Assembly: GCA_014801945.1 (NCBI GenBank)
Contig: JAAVDF010000028.1
Location: forward strand, 23,640-78,631
Direction: 5' to 3'
Source of the DNA: Bacteroides sp.
Lineage (GTDB): Bacteria; Bacteroidota; Bacteroidia; Bacteroidales; Muribaculaceae
DNA: 54,992 nt
Every line of letters starts with the position of its first letter. Position 1 is the stretch's first letter. This document shows positions 34,901 to 43,443 of this stretch, in pieces. Position numbers and translations under genes: made by a program. The notes under the pieces are model-generated. The model saw only the letters and a program-made list of their open reading frames with translations, did no database searches and was not told where the DNA came from.

Positions 34901-36391
34901 ATGAGCGAGGATAATGTCGGCGGAGTCGGCCTGAAAGTGGCCGTCGCGCGCAGTATCAAGTGGAATGTGATAGACCGCGTGTCGTCACAGCTGCTTTATA
35001 CTGTCACCGGCATCGTGCTTGCGCGTATGCTCTCGCAGGAGGATTTCGGACTTGTTACCGTCATCCTCATTTTTCAGTCTTTTGCATCATTGTTTATTGA
35101 CAGCGGTTTCTCGTCGGCATTGATCCAGCGGAAGAATCCGACACATCTTGACTATTCGACTGTGTTGTGGTTCAATCTTGGAATTGCCGTCGCGCTTTAC
35201 ATCATCCTGTTCTTTGCTTCACCGCTGATAGCCTATCTGTTCGGTGACGACGATCGCCTGATACCGCTTGCGCGTGTGATGTTCCTTTCATTCATACTGA
35301 ATGCCACAGCGATTGTCCAGACGAATATGCTTATGAAGCGTATGGAAGTGAAGATGATCGCCGTAAGCAATTCCATCGGTCTTATAGGCGGTTCCGTCAT
35401 CGGTATCTATATGGCTGTGACAGGTTGGGGAGCTTGGGCTATGGTCTGGCAGACCTTGGTTATTGCGGCTGTCAAGTCGATCATCCTTTGGTGGACAGGA
35501 GGATGGAGACCTTTATGGAAATTCTCCATGACTTCTCTTAAAAGCTGTTTTGCTGTGGGCAGTGGGGTGATGGTTTCGTCCTTTCTCAACACGGTGTTTC
35601 AGAATATCGCAAGTTTTTTTATCGGCCTGAAAGTCGGACTTGTGTCTGTGGGTTATTATGGTCAGGCCGACAAGTGGAGCAAAATGGGGGTGATGTCGCT
35701 CTCGCAGGTATTGACGGCTTCGTTCCTTCCGCTCCTTTCAGAGGTGCAGGATGATGACGAACGCTATGCTTATATGTGCGGTAAGACTCACCGTTTCACA
35801 TCCTACCTGCTTTTCCCGGCCATGGGTCTGCTGATAATAATGGCAAGACCGATATTCCATACGCTTTTCGACACGAAATGGGATCCTTCAATCCCACTTT
35901 TTCAGATCATGCTTGTTCAGGGTGTCTTTACAGTGCTGATGCTTCTCTATCGTAACTTTATCCTCGGTCTTGGAAAAGCAAAACTTCTTGCTGTCACTGA
36001 ACTGATCCGTGATGTGACTGCTGTCGGTGCGATTATTATTGTATTGCCCTACATTGGTTTTGCTACTCCTCAGTCACCGGTCGAAGGATTGAAATATTTA
36101 CTTGTCGGTCAGGTAATAGCTTCGGCACTGACATGGGGTGTGACCCTTTATTATGTCATCCGGCTTACGAAGCGTCCGCTATGGAGCTATATCGCGGATA
36201 TGATCCCGTATCTTGCGATGACGGCTGTGATAATGATCCCGTGTTATTTTGTCGGTCATCTCGACGTGCATCCTCTTGCTGTATGCATTATGCAGGCATC
36301 CGTGTTTGCCTTGCTTTACCTCGGCTGCAATTATCTGATGCATTCACGTATTCAGAAAGATGCTATCGCTTATTTCAGAGGTAAGCTTTAG
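34901..36391 (+). CDS. MOP-superfamily flippase (Wzx-like polysaccharide transporter)
   Basis: A 496-residue inner-membrane protein with about 12-14 helices, of the polysaccharide transporter branch that flips lipid-linked sugars. Typical family text includes GIVLARMLSQEDFGLVTV near helix 2, DSGFSSALIQRKN, and GYYGQADKWSKMGVMSL in the middle. The ATG at 34901 is preferred over the GTG six bases upstream. No glycosyltransferase cluster surrounds it, so the carried glycan is unknown. A strong bidirectional terminator follows. Confidence 0.88.
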   Translation: MSEDNVGGVGLKVAVARSIKWNVIDRVSSQLLYTVTGIVLARMLSQEDFGLVTVILIFQSFASLFIDSGFSSALIQRKNPTHLDYSTVLWFNLGIAVALYIILFFASPLIAYLFGDDDRLIPLARVMFLSFILNATAIVQTNMLMKRMEVKMIAVSNSIGLIGGSVIGIYMAVTGWGAWAMVWQTLVIAAVKSIILWWTGGWRPLWKFSMTSLKSCFAVGSGVMVSSFLNTVFQNIASFFIGLKVGLVSVGYYGQADKWSKMGVMSLSQVLTASFLPLLSEVQDDDERYAYMCGKTHRFTSYLLFPAMGLLIIMARPIFHTLFDTKWDPSIPLFQIMLVQGVFTVLMLLYRNFILGLGKAKLLAVTELIRDVTAVGAIIIVLPYIGFATPQSPVEGLKYLLVGQVIASALTWGVTLYYVIRLTKRPLWSYIADMIPYLAMTAVIMIPCYFVGHLDVHPLAVCIMQASVFALLYLGCNYLMHSRIQKDAIAYFRGKL

Positions 36392-36415
36392 GAATAGGTA
36401 GTATTGAACACCTGC

Positions 36416-36470
36416 AAAAAAAACGATTCAGGGCCTGCGTATCATTTGCGCAGACCCTGAATCGTTTTTT
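36416..36470. terminator. Bidirectional terminator between flippase and MINPP genes
   Basis: ACGATTCAGGG (36423-36433) pairs with CCCTGAATCGT (36455-36465), and an inner CTGCG/CGCAG stem is also present. A run of A lies on the left and TTTTTT on the right, so it can serve both converging genes. Confidence 0.85.
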
Positions 36471-36491
36471 GGTTAATACTTATTTTTCTGC

Positions 36492-37757
36492 TTATACTTG
36501 GTAATGGAGGGGAAGACAGCGGTTGAGATATTCACGAGCTTGCTGCCAAGGAATGTAAATTGTACTCTGTCCGGGGATAAGAGCGACTGGTGTTTCGTTG
36601 AGATCGACACGGACGTAGTATTTTCCGCTATCGGATTGGAAAAGAATCATCTGCAGGTTGGAGGCCATGGGAACGACATAGAAGTCACGCCAGTGAAGTC
36701 CGACGGTGTCGAAATAGTTGGTCATATAGTAGCAACCGGGAATGTGCATGAGTGCAAGAAGCGGCATCATGGTTTCAGCATGACCGAAACGCAGCATGAC
36801 GCTGTAAGGGTTGCTGCCTGCAATGGCAGTGTCGATTGTGGATATGAGTTCGGATAGCAGCTTGGATGCAAGGTCAGGAGCTGCACTCGAAAGGGTGGAT
36901 GCGGAGTGAGTCAGGTAATGATGAAGATTCTCGACGCTCCAGAGGGCGTTGATCTCTGCCTGAGTGAAATATTTCTGCAGATCTATCTGTACCGACATAG
37001 CCGCACAGCCGGCGAGCACTTTATAGATGGCCAGACTTACATCGCGGGCTTCATCGCCAAAAAACGGATAATTCTTACCGAGAGCGCGTTCAGCAACAGT
37101 TACAGGGACTTGCTTATTCAGGAAATCTTCATAGACTTTGTGCCATTCCTCTCCGGCCATGAACTCTTTATAGGCTTCATCATCATGCCAAGGACGCACG
37201 AGCGGTGAATTCTGACGACCGGATGACATATAGATCTCCACTTTGTTGTTGAGGCGCGTCAGCTGATGGGTGAACTCGTCCATCGACATGACACATCTGG
37301 GAACGTAGGAAGAGATGGCATTTATCTTTGTGTTGTCGAACAGAGGACGGTAAGCCATAAACGCGCGTGAGGCTATGGCACGTTGCTCTGCCATACCGAG
37401 TGAGTCGAGCGCACCCCAGCGTCCGGCTGTACGCGTGACAACGAGATCGCAGATCTGTATAAGCTCTCGCCCCATCGGAGTGATGGTCTTCAGCGAGTCA
37501 GCTTTATGGAGTGTGCGGAGAAGAGAAGTGGTATATTTGGACGATGAAAGAAACCTTGCTCCGTGACGCCCTACGTGGTTAAAATAGACAGGTTTGAGTG
37601 AGTCCGGATAGGCGAGATCCCTGACCGTCCGGTCGGGATAAGGATTGGCAGAACCCTGACACTCGATGAAGGAGTAGTCAGTAGCAGTCGGATCAACCGC
37701 AAGTGCATTGAAAGTCACACCGAGCAGGAGCGAAAACAGAAAATGTAGTTTCTTCAT
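36492..37757 (-). CDS. Exported histidine phosphatase, MINPP-type (phytase-like)
   Basis: A 421-residue protein with a signal peptide (MKKLHFLFSLLLGVTFNALA). It belongs to the branch-2 histidine phosphatases related to multiple inositol-polyphosphate phosphatase, which strip phosphate from phytate and similar compounds. The nucleophile motif NHVGRHGARFL has His65, and the proton-donor motif is GHAETMMP (His326, Glu328). Length fits known Bacteroides MINPP enzymes. It would act in the periplasm or, if packaged, in outer-membrane vesicles. It stands alone; the preceding 240 bases hold no clear promoter. Activity on phytate is inferred from the family. Confidence 0.86.
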   Translation of the reverse strand: MKKLHFLFSLLLGVTFNALAVDPTATDYSFIECQGSANPYPDRTVRDLAYPDSLKPVYFNHVGRHGARFLSSSKYTTSLLRTLHKADSLKTITPMGRELIQICDLVVTRTAGRWGALDSLGMAEQRAIASRAFMAYRPLFDNTKINAISSYVPRCVMSMDEFTHQLTRLNNKVEIYMSSGRQNSPLVRPWHDDEAYKEFMAGEEWHKVYEDFLNKQVPVTVAERALGKNYPFFGDEARDVSLAIYKVLAGCAAMSVQIDLQKYFTQAEINALWSVENLHHYLTHSASTLSSAAPDLASKLLSELISTIDTAIAGSNPYSVMLRFGHAETMMPLLALMHIPGCYYMTNYFDTVGLHWRDFYVVPMASNLQMILFQSDSGKYYVRVDLNETPVALIPGQSTIYIPWQQAREYLNRCLPLHYQV

Positions 37758-37997
37758 TGTGATGACAATTCTTTTTAGTAGTTTTGCGTACTGTTGGACA
37801 TACGTGGCGTTTTTTGATATGCAGATAGCTCTGACCGGGAGGGTAGGAACCTGATCTATTCGGATAGAAACACTATCTAACAGTTAAACAGCGTTAAAAT
37901 CTCTTTTGTTCAGTCCTGATGCATGTCACGCGTTCTTATCACGTAAGTTTCAACGGTTGAAAACATTAATTAGGAAACTCAAGCCGATAATATTGAT

Positions 37998-38264
37998 ATG
38001 ACGCAGGATTACCACATACTTATTTCAGAGGGTAAGATCGAGGCAGCTCTGTCTGTTCTCGATGATCTCATTAAGCTCTCACCGGATGATGACAGACTGC
38101 TTTTCGAGCGTGGGAAGCTGAGATGGCGCATAGGAGACCGTGCAGGGGCAACTGGTGACTATGCCAAGGCTTCAATGATCAATCCCGAAAGTCCGGCGGC
38201 CAAAGCTCTCGAACAGGCTCGTGATATCGCTGATTTCTTTAATCCGGATCTATATAATCCCTAA
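37998..38264 (+). CDS. Small TPR-like protein
   Basis: An 88-residue soluble protein with about two tetratricopeptide units: ISEGKIEAALSVLDDLIKLSPDD and the following RGKLRWRIGDRAGATGDYAKASMINPES. There is no signal peptide. It is probably a protein-interaction module of unknown partner. It stands alone, and its stop codon is embedded in a strong inverted repeat (38244-38290). Confidence 0.72.
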   Translation: MTQDYHILISEGKIEAALSVLDDLIKLSPDDDRLLFERGKLRWRIGDRAGATGDYAKASMINPESPAAKALEQARDIADFFNPDLYNP

Positions 38265-38290
38265 ACAATAGATGGGATTATATAGACCGG
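38244..38290 (+). terminator. Strong inverted repeat at the end of the TPR gene
   Basis: TCTATATAATCCC (38249-38261) is perfectly complementary to GGGATTATATAGA (38274-38286), extended by CCGG on both sides. The stop codon TAA is the first part of the 12-base loop. There is no T run, so it is either a factor-dependent terminator, an mRNA 3'-end stabiliser, or both. Confidence 0.5.
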
Positions 38291-38356
38291 AATAGATGTA
38301 TGGTTGAAGCTTTCCTAAAAGTTATGGTTGAAACATGAGGTAGGGGGAGGATGAGA

Positions 38357-40159
38357 TCACTCCTTATCCGAGAGTTCGAGCCAACGCATCTCTTTCTCAT
38401 CGAGGATATCTTTGAGTTCGCTGTATCGTTTGGCTTTTTCAGCTATGTCCGTAAGCTCTTCACCGGAATTGAACAGTGCTTCGAGCGAGGCTTTTTCTTC
38501 CGTCAGTTCATCAATCTCCTTGGTGAGGGCTTCGAGTTCTTTCCGCTCCTTGAATGTGAGTCTTTGCGGACGCTCGTTCACCCTGCGTGAAGTCTGCCCA
38601 TCCTGCTGTGACGACGACGTGGCGACAGCTTTTGCCGCTGCTTGTGTGGCCTTGGCCTGTTCCTTGAGATAATTCCGGTAATCAGTATAATTTCCGGGAA
38701 AATCCTTGATGACACCGTTGCCCTCCATTACGAAGAGATGATCTACGATCGAATCAAGGAAGAAACGGTCATGCGAAATGACTATGACACAGCCCTTGAA
38801 TTCTCTCAGATAATCCTCAAGGATACCGAGGGTCATGATGTCAAGATCGTTTGTCGGCTCGTCAAGGATCAGGAAGTTGGGTTGTGTGATGAGGACGGCA
38901 GCGAGATTCAGGCGTCGCATCTCACCTCCGCTCAAAGTGGATATGTATTTCTGCTGATCCGCTGGTGAAAAGAGGAAGCGGTTCAGGAATTGCATGGGGG
39001 AGTAGTGGGTCGTGCCGTTGATCACTACGTCCTCGGTTATGTCCGTGATAGCATCAATCACCTTTTTGCCGGGAGGTAGTTGAAGACCTTCCTGCGAATA
39101 GTAACCGAAACGGACTGTCTCGCCGACGTTCCATGCACCGCTATCGGGGGCTATCAGTCCTTGGAGCATCTTGACGAAAGTCGATTTGCCGACTCCGTTT
39201 CCGCCGATTATGCCGAGTTTTTCATAACGTGCGAAATTGTAAGTGAAATCATCAAGGATGACTTTGTCGCCGAAACGCTTTGAAATACCCTCGGCTTCAA
39301 AAATCTTTGAGCCTATGTAGGATGATTTGATTTCAGTCGGGTCGATCTGCTTCTCATCATAATTGGCACGAGAGCGTTCCTTCAGATCATAGAATGCATT
39401 GATGCGGTAACGTGCTTTTCCTGCACGGGCCTGTGGCTGGCGTCGCATCCATTCCTGTTCTTTGCGCAGTAGATTCTTCACCTTGGCAAGTTCGCCCGTA
39501 AGAGCCTCGATCCGTTCGGCACGCCGGCGGAGATAGAGGTCGAAGTTTCCTTCGTATGTGAAGATCTGCTGCATGTCTATCTCGATGATCTTGTTGCAGA
39601 CACGATCAAGAAAGTAGCGGTCATGAGTCACCATCAGCAGTGTCACACGCATACGTGTGAGATAGTTCTCAAGCCATTCGACCGAAGCAAGGTCAAGGTG
39701 GTTGGTGGGTTCGTCGAGTATAAGGAGGTCGGGATTGCCGAGCAGTACCTGCGCGAGAGCCACACGTTTCAGCTGGCCACCTGACAGGTGATCGACTTCG
39801 CGCGACGGATCATCAATGCCGAGCTGCGAGAGCATCTGCCTTATGCGGTCCTCGTGTCCCCATTCCTCATGCTGTTCGGGGCGCACTGTGGCAAGGAGAT
39901 TGTCCATGATGGATTTTCCCTTCTCGAATTCCGGCATCTGCGCGAGGAAACCTACACGCAGATCGTTGCGGAATGTAACGGATCCACTGTCGGGAGCTTC
40001 ACTTCCGGACAGAATGCGGAGCAGAGTCGATTTTCCTGTACCGTTCTTGGCGATAAGACCAATCTTGTCACCTTCGTTAACGCCAAAGGTGACAGAGTCG
40101 AATAGCAGGCGGTCGCCGTAGCTTTTGGTCAGATTTTCTACTTGCAGATATGGCTTCAT
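38357..40159 (-). CDS. ABC-F ATPase, Uup-like
   Basis: A soluble ABC-F protein of 600 residues with two nucleotide-binding domains and no membrane part; ABC-F proteins act on the ribosome. The first Walker A is AKNGTGKST (37-45, with Ala in the first Gly position), with signature LSGGQLKRVALA and Walker B LLILDEPTNHLD. The inter-domain linker is basic (RRQPQARAGKARYRINAF). The second domain has GGNGVGKST, LSGGEMRRLNLA and LILDEPTNDLD. A C-terminal coiled coil (about 530-598) is typical of Uup. Its start overlaps the CobW stop by four bases. Confidence 0.9.
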   Translation of the reverse strand: MKPYLQVENLTKSYGDRLLFDSVTFGVNEGDKIGLIAKNGTGKSTLLRILSGSEAPDSGSVTFRNDLRVGFLAQMPEFEKGKSIMDNLLATVRPEQHEEWGHEDRIRQMLSQLGIDDPSREVDHLSGGQLKRVALAQVLLGNPDLLILDEPTNHLDLASVEWLENYLTRMRVTLLMVTHDRYFLDRVCNKIIEIDMQQIFTYEGNFDLYLRRRAERIEALTGELAKVKNLLRKEQEWMRRQPQARAGKARYRINAFYDLKERSRANYDEKQIDPTEIKSSYIGSKIFEAEGISKRFGDKVILDDFTYNFARYEKLGIIGGNGVGKSTFVKMLQGLIAPDSGAWNVGETVRFGYYSQEGLQLPPGKKVIDAITDITEDVVINGTTHYSPMQFLNRFLFSPADQQKYISTLSGGEMRRLNLAAVLITQPNFLILDEPTNDLDIMTLGILEDYLREFKGCVIVISHDRFFLDSIVDHLFVMEGNGVIKDFPGNYTDYRNYLKEQAKATQAAAKAVATSSSQQDGQTSRRVNERPQRLTFKERKELEALTKEIDELTEEKASLEALFNSGEELTDIAEKAKRYSELKDILDEKEMRWLELSDKE

Positions 40160-41496
40160 ACGTCAAGACAGGCATCGAGGGCTTCAGTGATTGCTTTGCG
40201 GTCGAGATTCTGTCCGATGAATACAATCTTGATCATGCGGTCGCCATAGTCATCATCCCAATCACGGAGTATAGAAGGATCCTGCTCCACGAGTTCCTGA
40301 AGTTCGTCCTCCGGTGCTGTCGCAAACCACATTCCAGCCTCTTTGAGCTGCTTCTGACGACCGGCACTTTCGAAAAGATATGACATGTCGGGATTATTGC
40401 CGAAATAGCAGATGCCTTTGGAACGGATGATATTTTTAGGCCACTTATTGGCTGCGAAATAGTCGAATTTGTTCAGATCGAAACCGGGGCGGCGGAAATA
40501 AACGAATGTGCCGATACCATATTCCTCAGCCTCTCCTTCACCGTGATGGTGATGATGGTGGTGGCAGCCGCATGTGCAGCCTTCGCCATGTTCATGATGA
40601 TCATGTTCGTGCTCGTGCTCGTGTTCATGTTCGTGGTGGTGGCATTCGCATTCATCATCGTGGTCATGGCCGTGCTCATGGTGGTGCTCGTGATCATGCT
40701 CATGCTCATGTTCGTGATGATGGAGATGCTCATGTTCATGGTGTTCGCGTTCCTCTTCCTCGATCTGTTCGATAGGTTTCTCAATCTCCTGTACCCAAGC
40801 GGCTGAGGTTGCGACACTGTTGAAATTGAAGAGATGTGTGTTTATGATATCGTTTATATCAACGTCAGCATAATCACACTCGATTATGCGTGCGCCGGGA
40901 TTGAGGGTCTTGATGATGGTGCGGATGCGTCCCTTTTCCTTATCCGTGACTTCAGAGATTTTATTGAGAATAATTATATTGCAAAATTCCATCTGCTGGA
41001 TGACGAGATTTGCAATGTCTTCCTCATCATGTTTCTCCGAGGTAAGGATCTCACCGCAGTTAAACTCATCCTGCATACGCAGGGCATCCACAACAGTCAC
41101 AATGCAGTCGAGGCGGGGCACGCCGTTCTTGGTGTAGTCCGCACCCATCTGAGGAATTGAGCAGATGGTCTGGGCGATAGGTGCAGGCTCGCAGATACCG
41201 CTTGCTTCAATGACGATGTAGTCGAATTTACCCATAGCCAAGATGTCGTCGATTTGCTTTACGAGATCCATTTTAAGGGTGCAGCAGATGCAGCCGTTCT
41301 GCAGGGCCACGAGTGAATCATCCTTTGTATCGACTATACCACCGCGCTGGATAAGATCGGCATCGATGTTCACCTCACCGATATCATTGACGATAACAGC
41401 GAAACGGATTCCGCGTTCGTTGGTGAGGATATGGTTCACAAGAGTGGTCTTGCCACTTCCGAGATAGCCGGTTAGAAGAAGGACAGGAGTTGACAT
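40156..41496 (-). CDS. CobW/COG0523 GTPase with a large His-rich insert (metallochaperone)
   Basis: A 446-residue G3E-family GTPase of the kind that inserts or supplies metal, often zinc. Walker A is GYLGSGKTT (10-18). The metal-binding CxCC motif is NGCICCTLKMDL (Cys69, 71, 72), and IILNKIS is the G4 region. Residues 251-319 are an insert made almost wholly of His, Glu and Asp, with two Cys-containing patches (DECEC and GCTCGC), before the CobW C-terminal domain. Thirty extra upstream codons exist, but the ATG at 41496 directly precedes the conserved start and is chosen. Neighbours are folB and ABC-F on one transcript. The metal is not deducible. Confidence 0.92.
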   Translation of the reverse strand: MSTPVLLLTGYLGSGKTTLVNHILTNERGIRFAVIVNDIGEVNIDADLIQRGGIVDTKDDSLVALQNGCICCTLKMDLVKQIDDILAMGKFDYIVIEASGICEPAPIAQTICSIPQMGADYTKNGVPRLDCIVTVVDALRMQDEFNCGEILTSEKHDEEDIANLVIQQMEFCNIIILNKISEVTDKEKGRIRTIIKTLNPGARIIECDYADVDINDIINTHLFNFNSVATSAAWVQEIEKPIEQIEEEEREHHEHEHLHHHEHEHEHDHEHHHEHGHDHDDECECHHHEHEHEHEHEHDHHEHGEGCTCGCHHHHHHHGEGEAEEYGIGTFVYFRRPGFDLNKFDYFAANKWPKNIIRSKGICYFGNNPDMSYLFESAGRQKQLKEAGMWFATAPEDELQELVEQDPSILRDWDDDYGDRMIKIVFIGQNLDRKAITEALDACLDV

Positions 41497-41554
41497 ATTG
41501 TAGATTATAGATTTATTTTTATTGTTTGGAATATCGAAATAACATAGGCGGAAA

Positions 41555-41908
41555 TTACCATTCGAGTTTGACTGCCGTACCGTCAATGTCTGCCGGAATG
41601 GGAGGATTGAGTTTCGTAAGCCGGATAGAGCCTCCGGAAATGGCCGGATAAGCCTCGGTCAATGCACGGTAAATACGACCGACGACATGTTCGAGCAGGT
41701 CGGACGGAATATCCATCTGGGATCGGATAATCTCGATGGCCTCCGCATAGTTCAGCGTGTCGGTAACGTCGTCACTCTCCATCGCCTTTTCTATAGGGTA
41801 GTCGAGATGTACTGTAAGTTCGAATGTGTTACCGTTGCGTCGCTCTTCCTCAAACACTCCGTGACGGGCGAAGAGCCGCAGACCGTTGATCTCAATAGTG
41901 CCTTTCAT
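41555..41908 (-). CDS. folB: Dihydroneopterin aldolase
   Basis: FolB converts dihydroneopterin to 6-hydroxymethyl-dihydropterin, the substrate of FolK (18.8 kb). The 117-residue protein starts MKGTIEINGLRLFARHGVFEEERRNG in family style (quoted here only in part: LFARHGVFEEE). It shows FELTVHLDYP, DTLNYAEAIEII and the late SIRLTKLNPPIP, where the conserved Lys lies. It sits between the glycosyltransferase and the CobW gene on one strand. Confidence 0.93.
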   Translation of the reverse strand: MKGTIEINGLRLFARHGVFEEERRNGNTFELTVHLDYPIEKAMESDDVTDTLNYAEAIEIIRSQMDIPSDLLEHVVGRIYRALTEAYPAISGGSIRLTKLNPPIPADIDGTAVKLEW

Positions 41909-41954
41909 CGTTTATGGGATTTTTAATACGCCGGCAGAATAAGTAAATTGCCGA

Positions 41955-43133
41955 TCAGTTCCAAGTGAGGTTGTGACCGCGTTTGAACAGTCCTTTGATC
42001 CGATAGTAGAAGTTATAGACAGGTTCGTAGGTCATGAACCAAGGCACTGTAAGGAGCAAGGGACGCGAACCGAGTGACCGTGATGTCTTGCGCCAAGCAA
42101 ACATCAGTGTTATGGTCACGGCGAGCCATATCACACAGGCTGCGATAAGCGGAATTATGGACGGGAAACCAATGATGGAAAGTGCTACGGCTGATCCAAG
42201 CAGAATCCACCATGCCAATGAGCATGAGCCGAAGAATACTCGTGACCATGTGCGCAGTGATTTTGCCGTGTAGTCATAACGCAGTTTTGCATTGCGATGT
42301 GCTATCTGTGGGTATGAATCAAGAACCTCGACGATTGAGGCAGTGGAGAGTTCGACGGCGGTGTTATGTGCGTTGGCCACTTCGTTGACAAAAAGGTCAT
42401 CGTCACCGAACTTCAGATGCAGAGTGCGTGAGAAACCCTTGTTCTTGAAAAAAACCGAACGGCGGTAGGCGAGATTGTAGCAGTTGCCACGATAAGGACG
42501 TTCGGCTATAGCCCACGAGAGATATTCGACAGCTGTGCGGACTTCATCGAAAGAGTGAAGCCGCTTCCACGGATTAGGTACATCGTCAGGGATAAGTGGT
42601 GTTGCATAGCCGATCACGACTTCTTTACCTGTGATGAAATGGCGCATCATGCATTTTAACCATGTAGGCGATTCAATGCGGCAATTACCTGTGGTAAGCA
42701 TGATCACCTCATAGCGTGCAGCCTTTATGCCAAGAGTGATGGCGAGTTTTTTCCTTGACAGCGAACGCGACTCAAGTGGGGTGAAGGTCATGTAGAGATT
42801 TGGATAGCGGCGTTCGAGACGAGCGATGACATCTTTTGTTGATGAAACCGCACCGTCATTGACAACGATCACTTCAAAGTGGCCGTCGTACTGCTGTTCA
42901 AGAATCTGTGGAAGGAGTATTTCCAGATTGGAGGCATCATCTTCAGAATACACTATTACGGATACCGAGGGATAGGCTGACGGCTCCGTAGGGAATGGAG
43001 CTTCATTGTCTCGTGTGATCCGAGAACTGACCGAGGCCACATAATGACGGAATCCTAAAATGAGGTAGAGGGAGGCTACGACAATGATAGAGAGGAGAAT
43101 TATGATAGTCGGAGTGAATTGAAGTTCAAACAT
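41955..43133 (-). CDS. Membrane glycosyltransferase, family 2
   Basis: A 392-residue GT-A type transferase with one N-terminal helix (about 8-28) and two or more C-terminal helices (about 300-355). The nucleotide-sugar region shows VSVIVYSEDDASNLE and VIVVNDGAVSS, and the acceptor side FGDDDLFVNEVA. The shape resembles processive or lipid-linked GT2 enzymes, but the donor and product are unknown. It heads an operon with folB, the CobW GTPase and the ABC-F ATPase; a -7 box lies 71 bases upstream. Confidence 0.85.
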   Translation of the reverse strand: MFELQFTPTIIILLSIIVVASLYLILGFRHYVASVSSRITRDNEAPFPTEPSAYPSVSVIVYSEDDASNLEILLPQILEQQYDGHFEVIVVNDGAVSSTKDVIARLERRYPNLYMTFTPLESRSLSRKKLAITLGIKAARYEVIMLTTGNCRIESPTWLKCMMRHFITGKEVVIGYATPLIPDDVPNPWKRLHSFDEVRTAVEYLSWAIAERPYRGNCYNLAYRRSVFFKNKGFSRTLHLKFGDDDLFVNEVANAHNTAVELSTASIVEVLDSYPQIAHRNAKLRYDYTAKSLRTWSRVFFGSCSLAWWILLGSAVALSIIGFPSIIPLIAACVIWLAVTITLMFAWRKTSRSLGSRPLLLTVPWFMTYEPVYNFYYRIKGLFKRGHNLTWN

Positions 43134-43203
43134 CTGATAGACGGGCTTTGAATAGATTGGGGGGTATGATATTGGAAGCGATTTCTATTGCAAAATCAAG
43201 ATG

Positions 43204-43211
43204 CAAATTTA
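43204..43211 (-). promoter_or_regulatory. -7 box of the glycosyltransferase operon
   Basis: Minus-strand TAAATTTG at 43211-43204 fits the consensus and predicts a leader of about 65 nt. No matching -33 TTTG was found. Confidence 0.4.
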
Positions 43212-43390
43212 CGAAATCCCATTTAAATATCATGTTCTACTTTCAAAAAATTATATGCAAGAGCAGTGGTAAAGGTAAAGTTAAAGCTGAGTTGTATAAT
43301 TAAGTAGTTAAGATTGGCTGATTTTGATTTATAATTTAGTATAAAAAGCCCCAAAGCCATCATTAAAATCGCTAAATATCTTAATCTAAT

Positions 43391-43422
43391 TTTGAAAATG
43401 CGATATGATTTCGCTATATTTG
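43391..43422 (+). promoter_or_regulatory. Promoter of rloA-rloB
   Basis: TTTG at 43391-43394, a 20-base spacer and TATATTTG at 43415-43422 match the Bacteroidetes consensus. The start of transcription would be about 15 bases before the rloA ATG. The region 43134-43390 is AT-rich and otherwise shows only the divergent glycosyltransferase -7 box. Confidence 0.65.
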
Positions 43423-43443
43423 CAGTATTAAATCGTACAGGAT

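Noticed and set aside
40506-40817. Several long open frames opposite the His-rich CobW region, including Met/Val-rich ones
   Set aside because: They are by-products of the repetitive His/Glu codons of the real gene and have unnatural composition.
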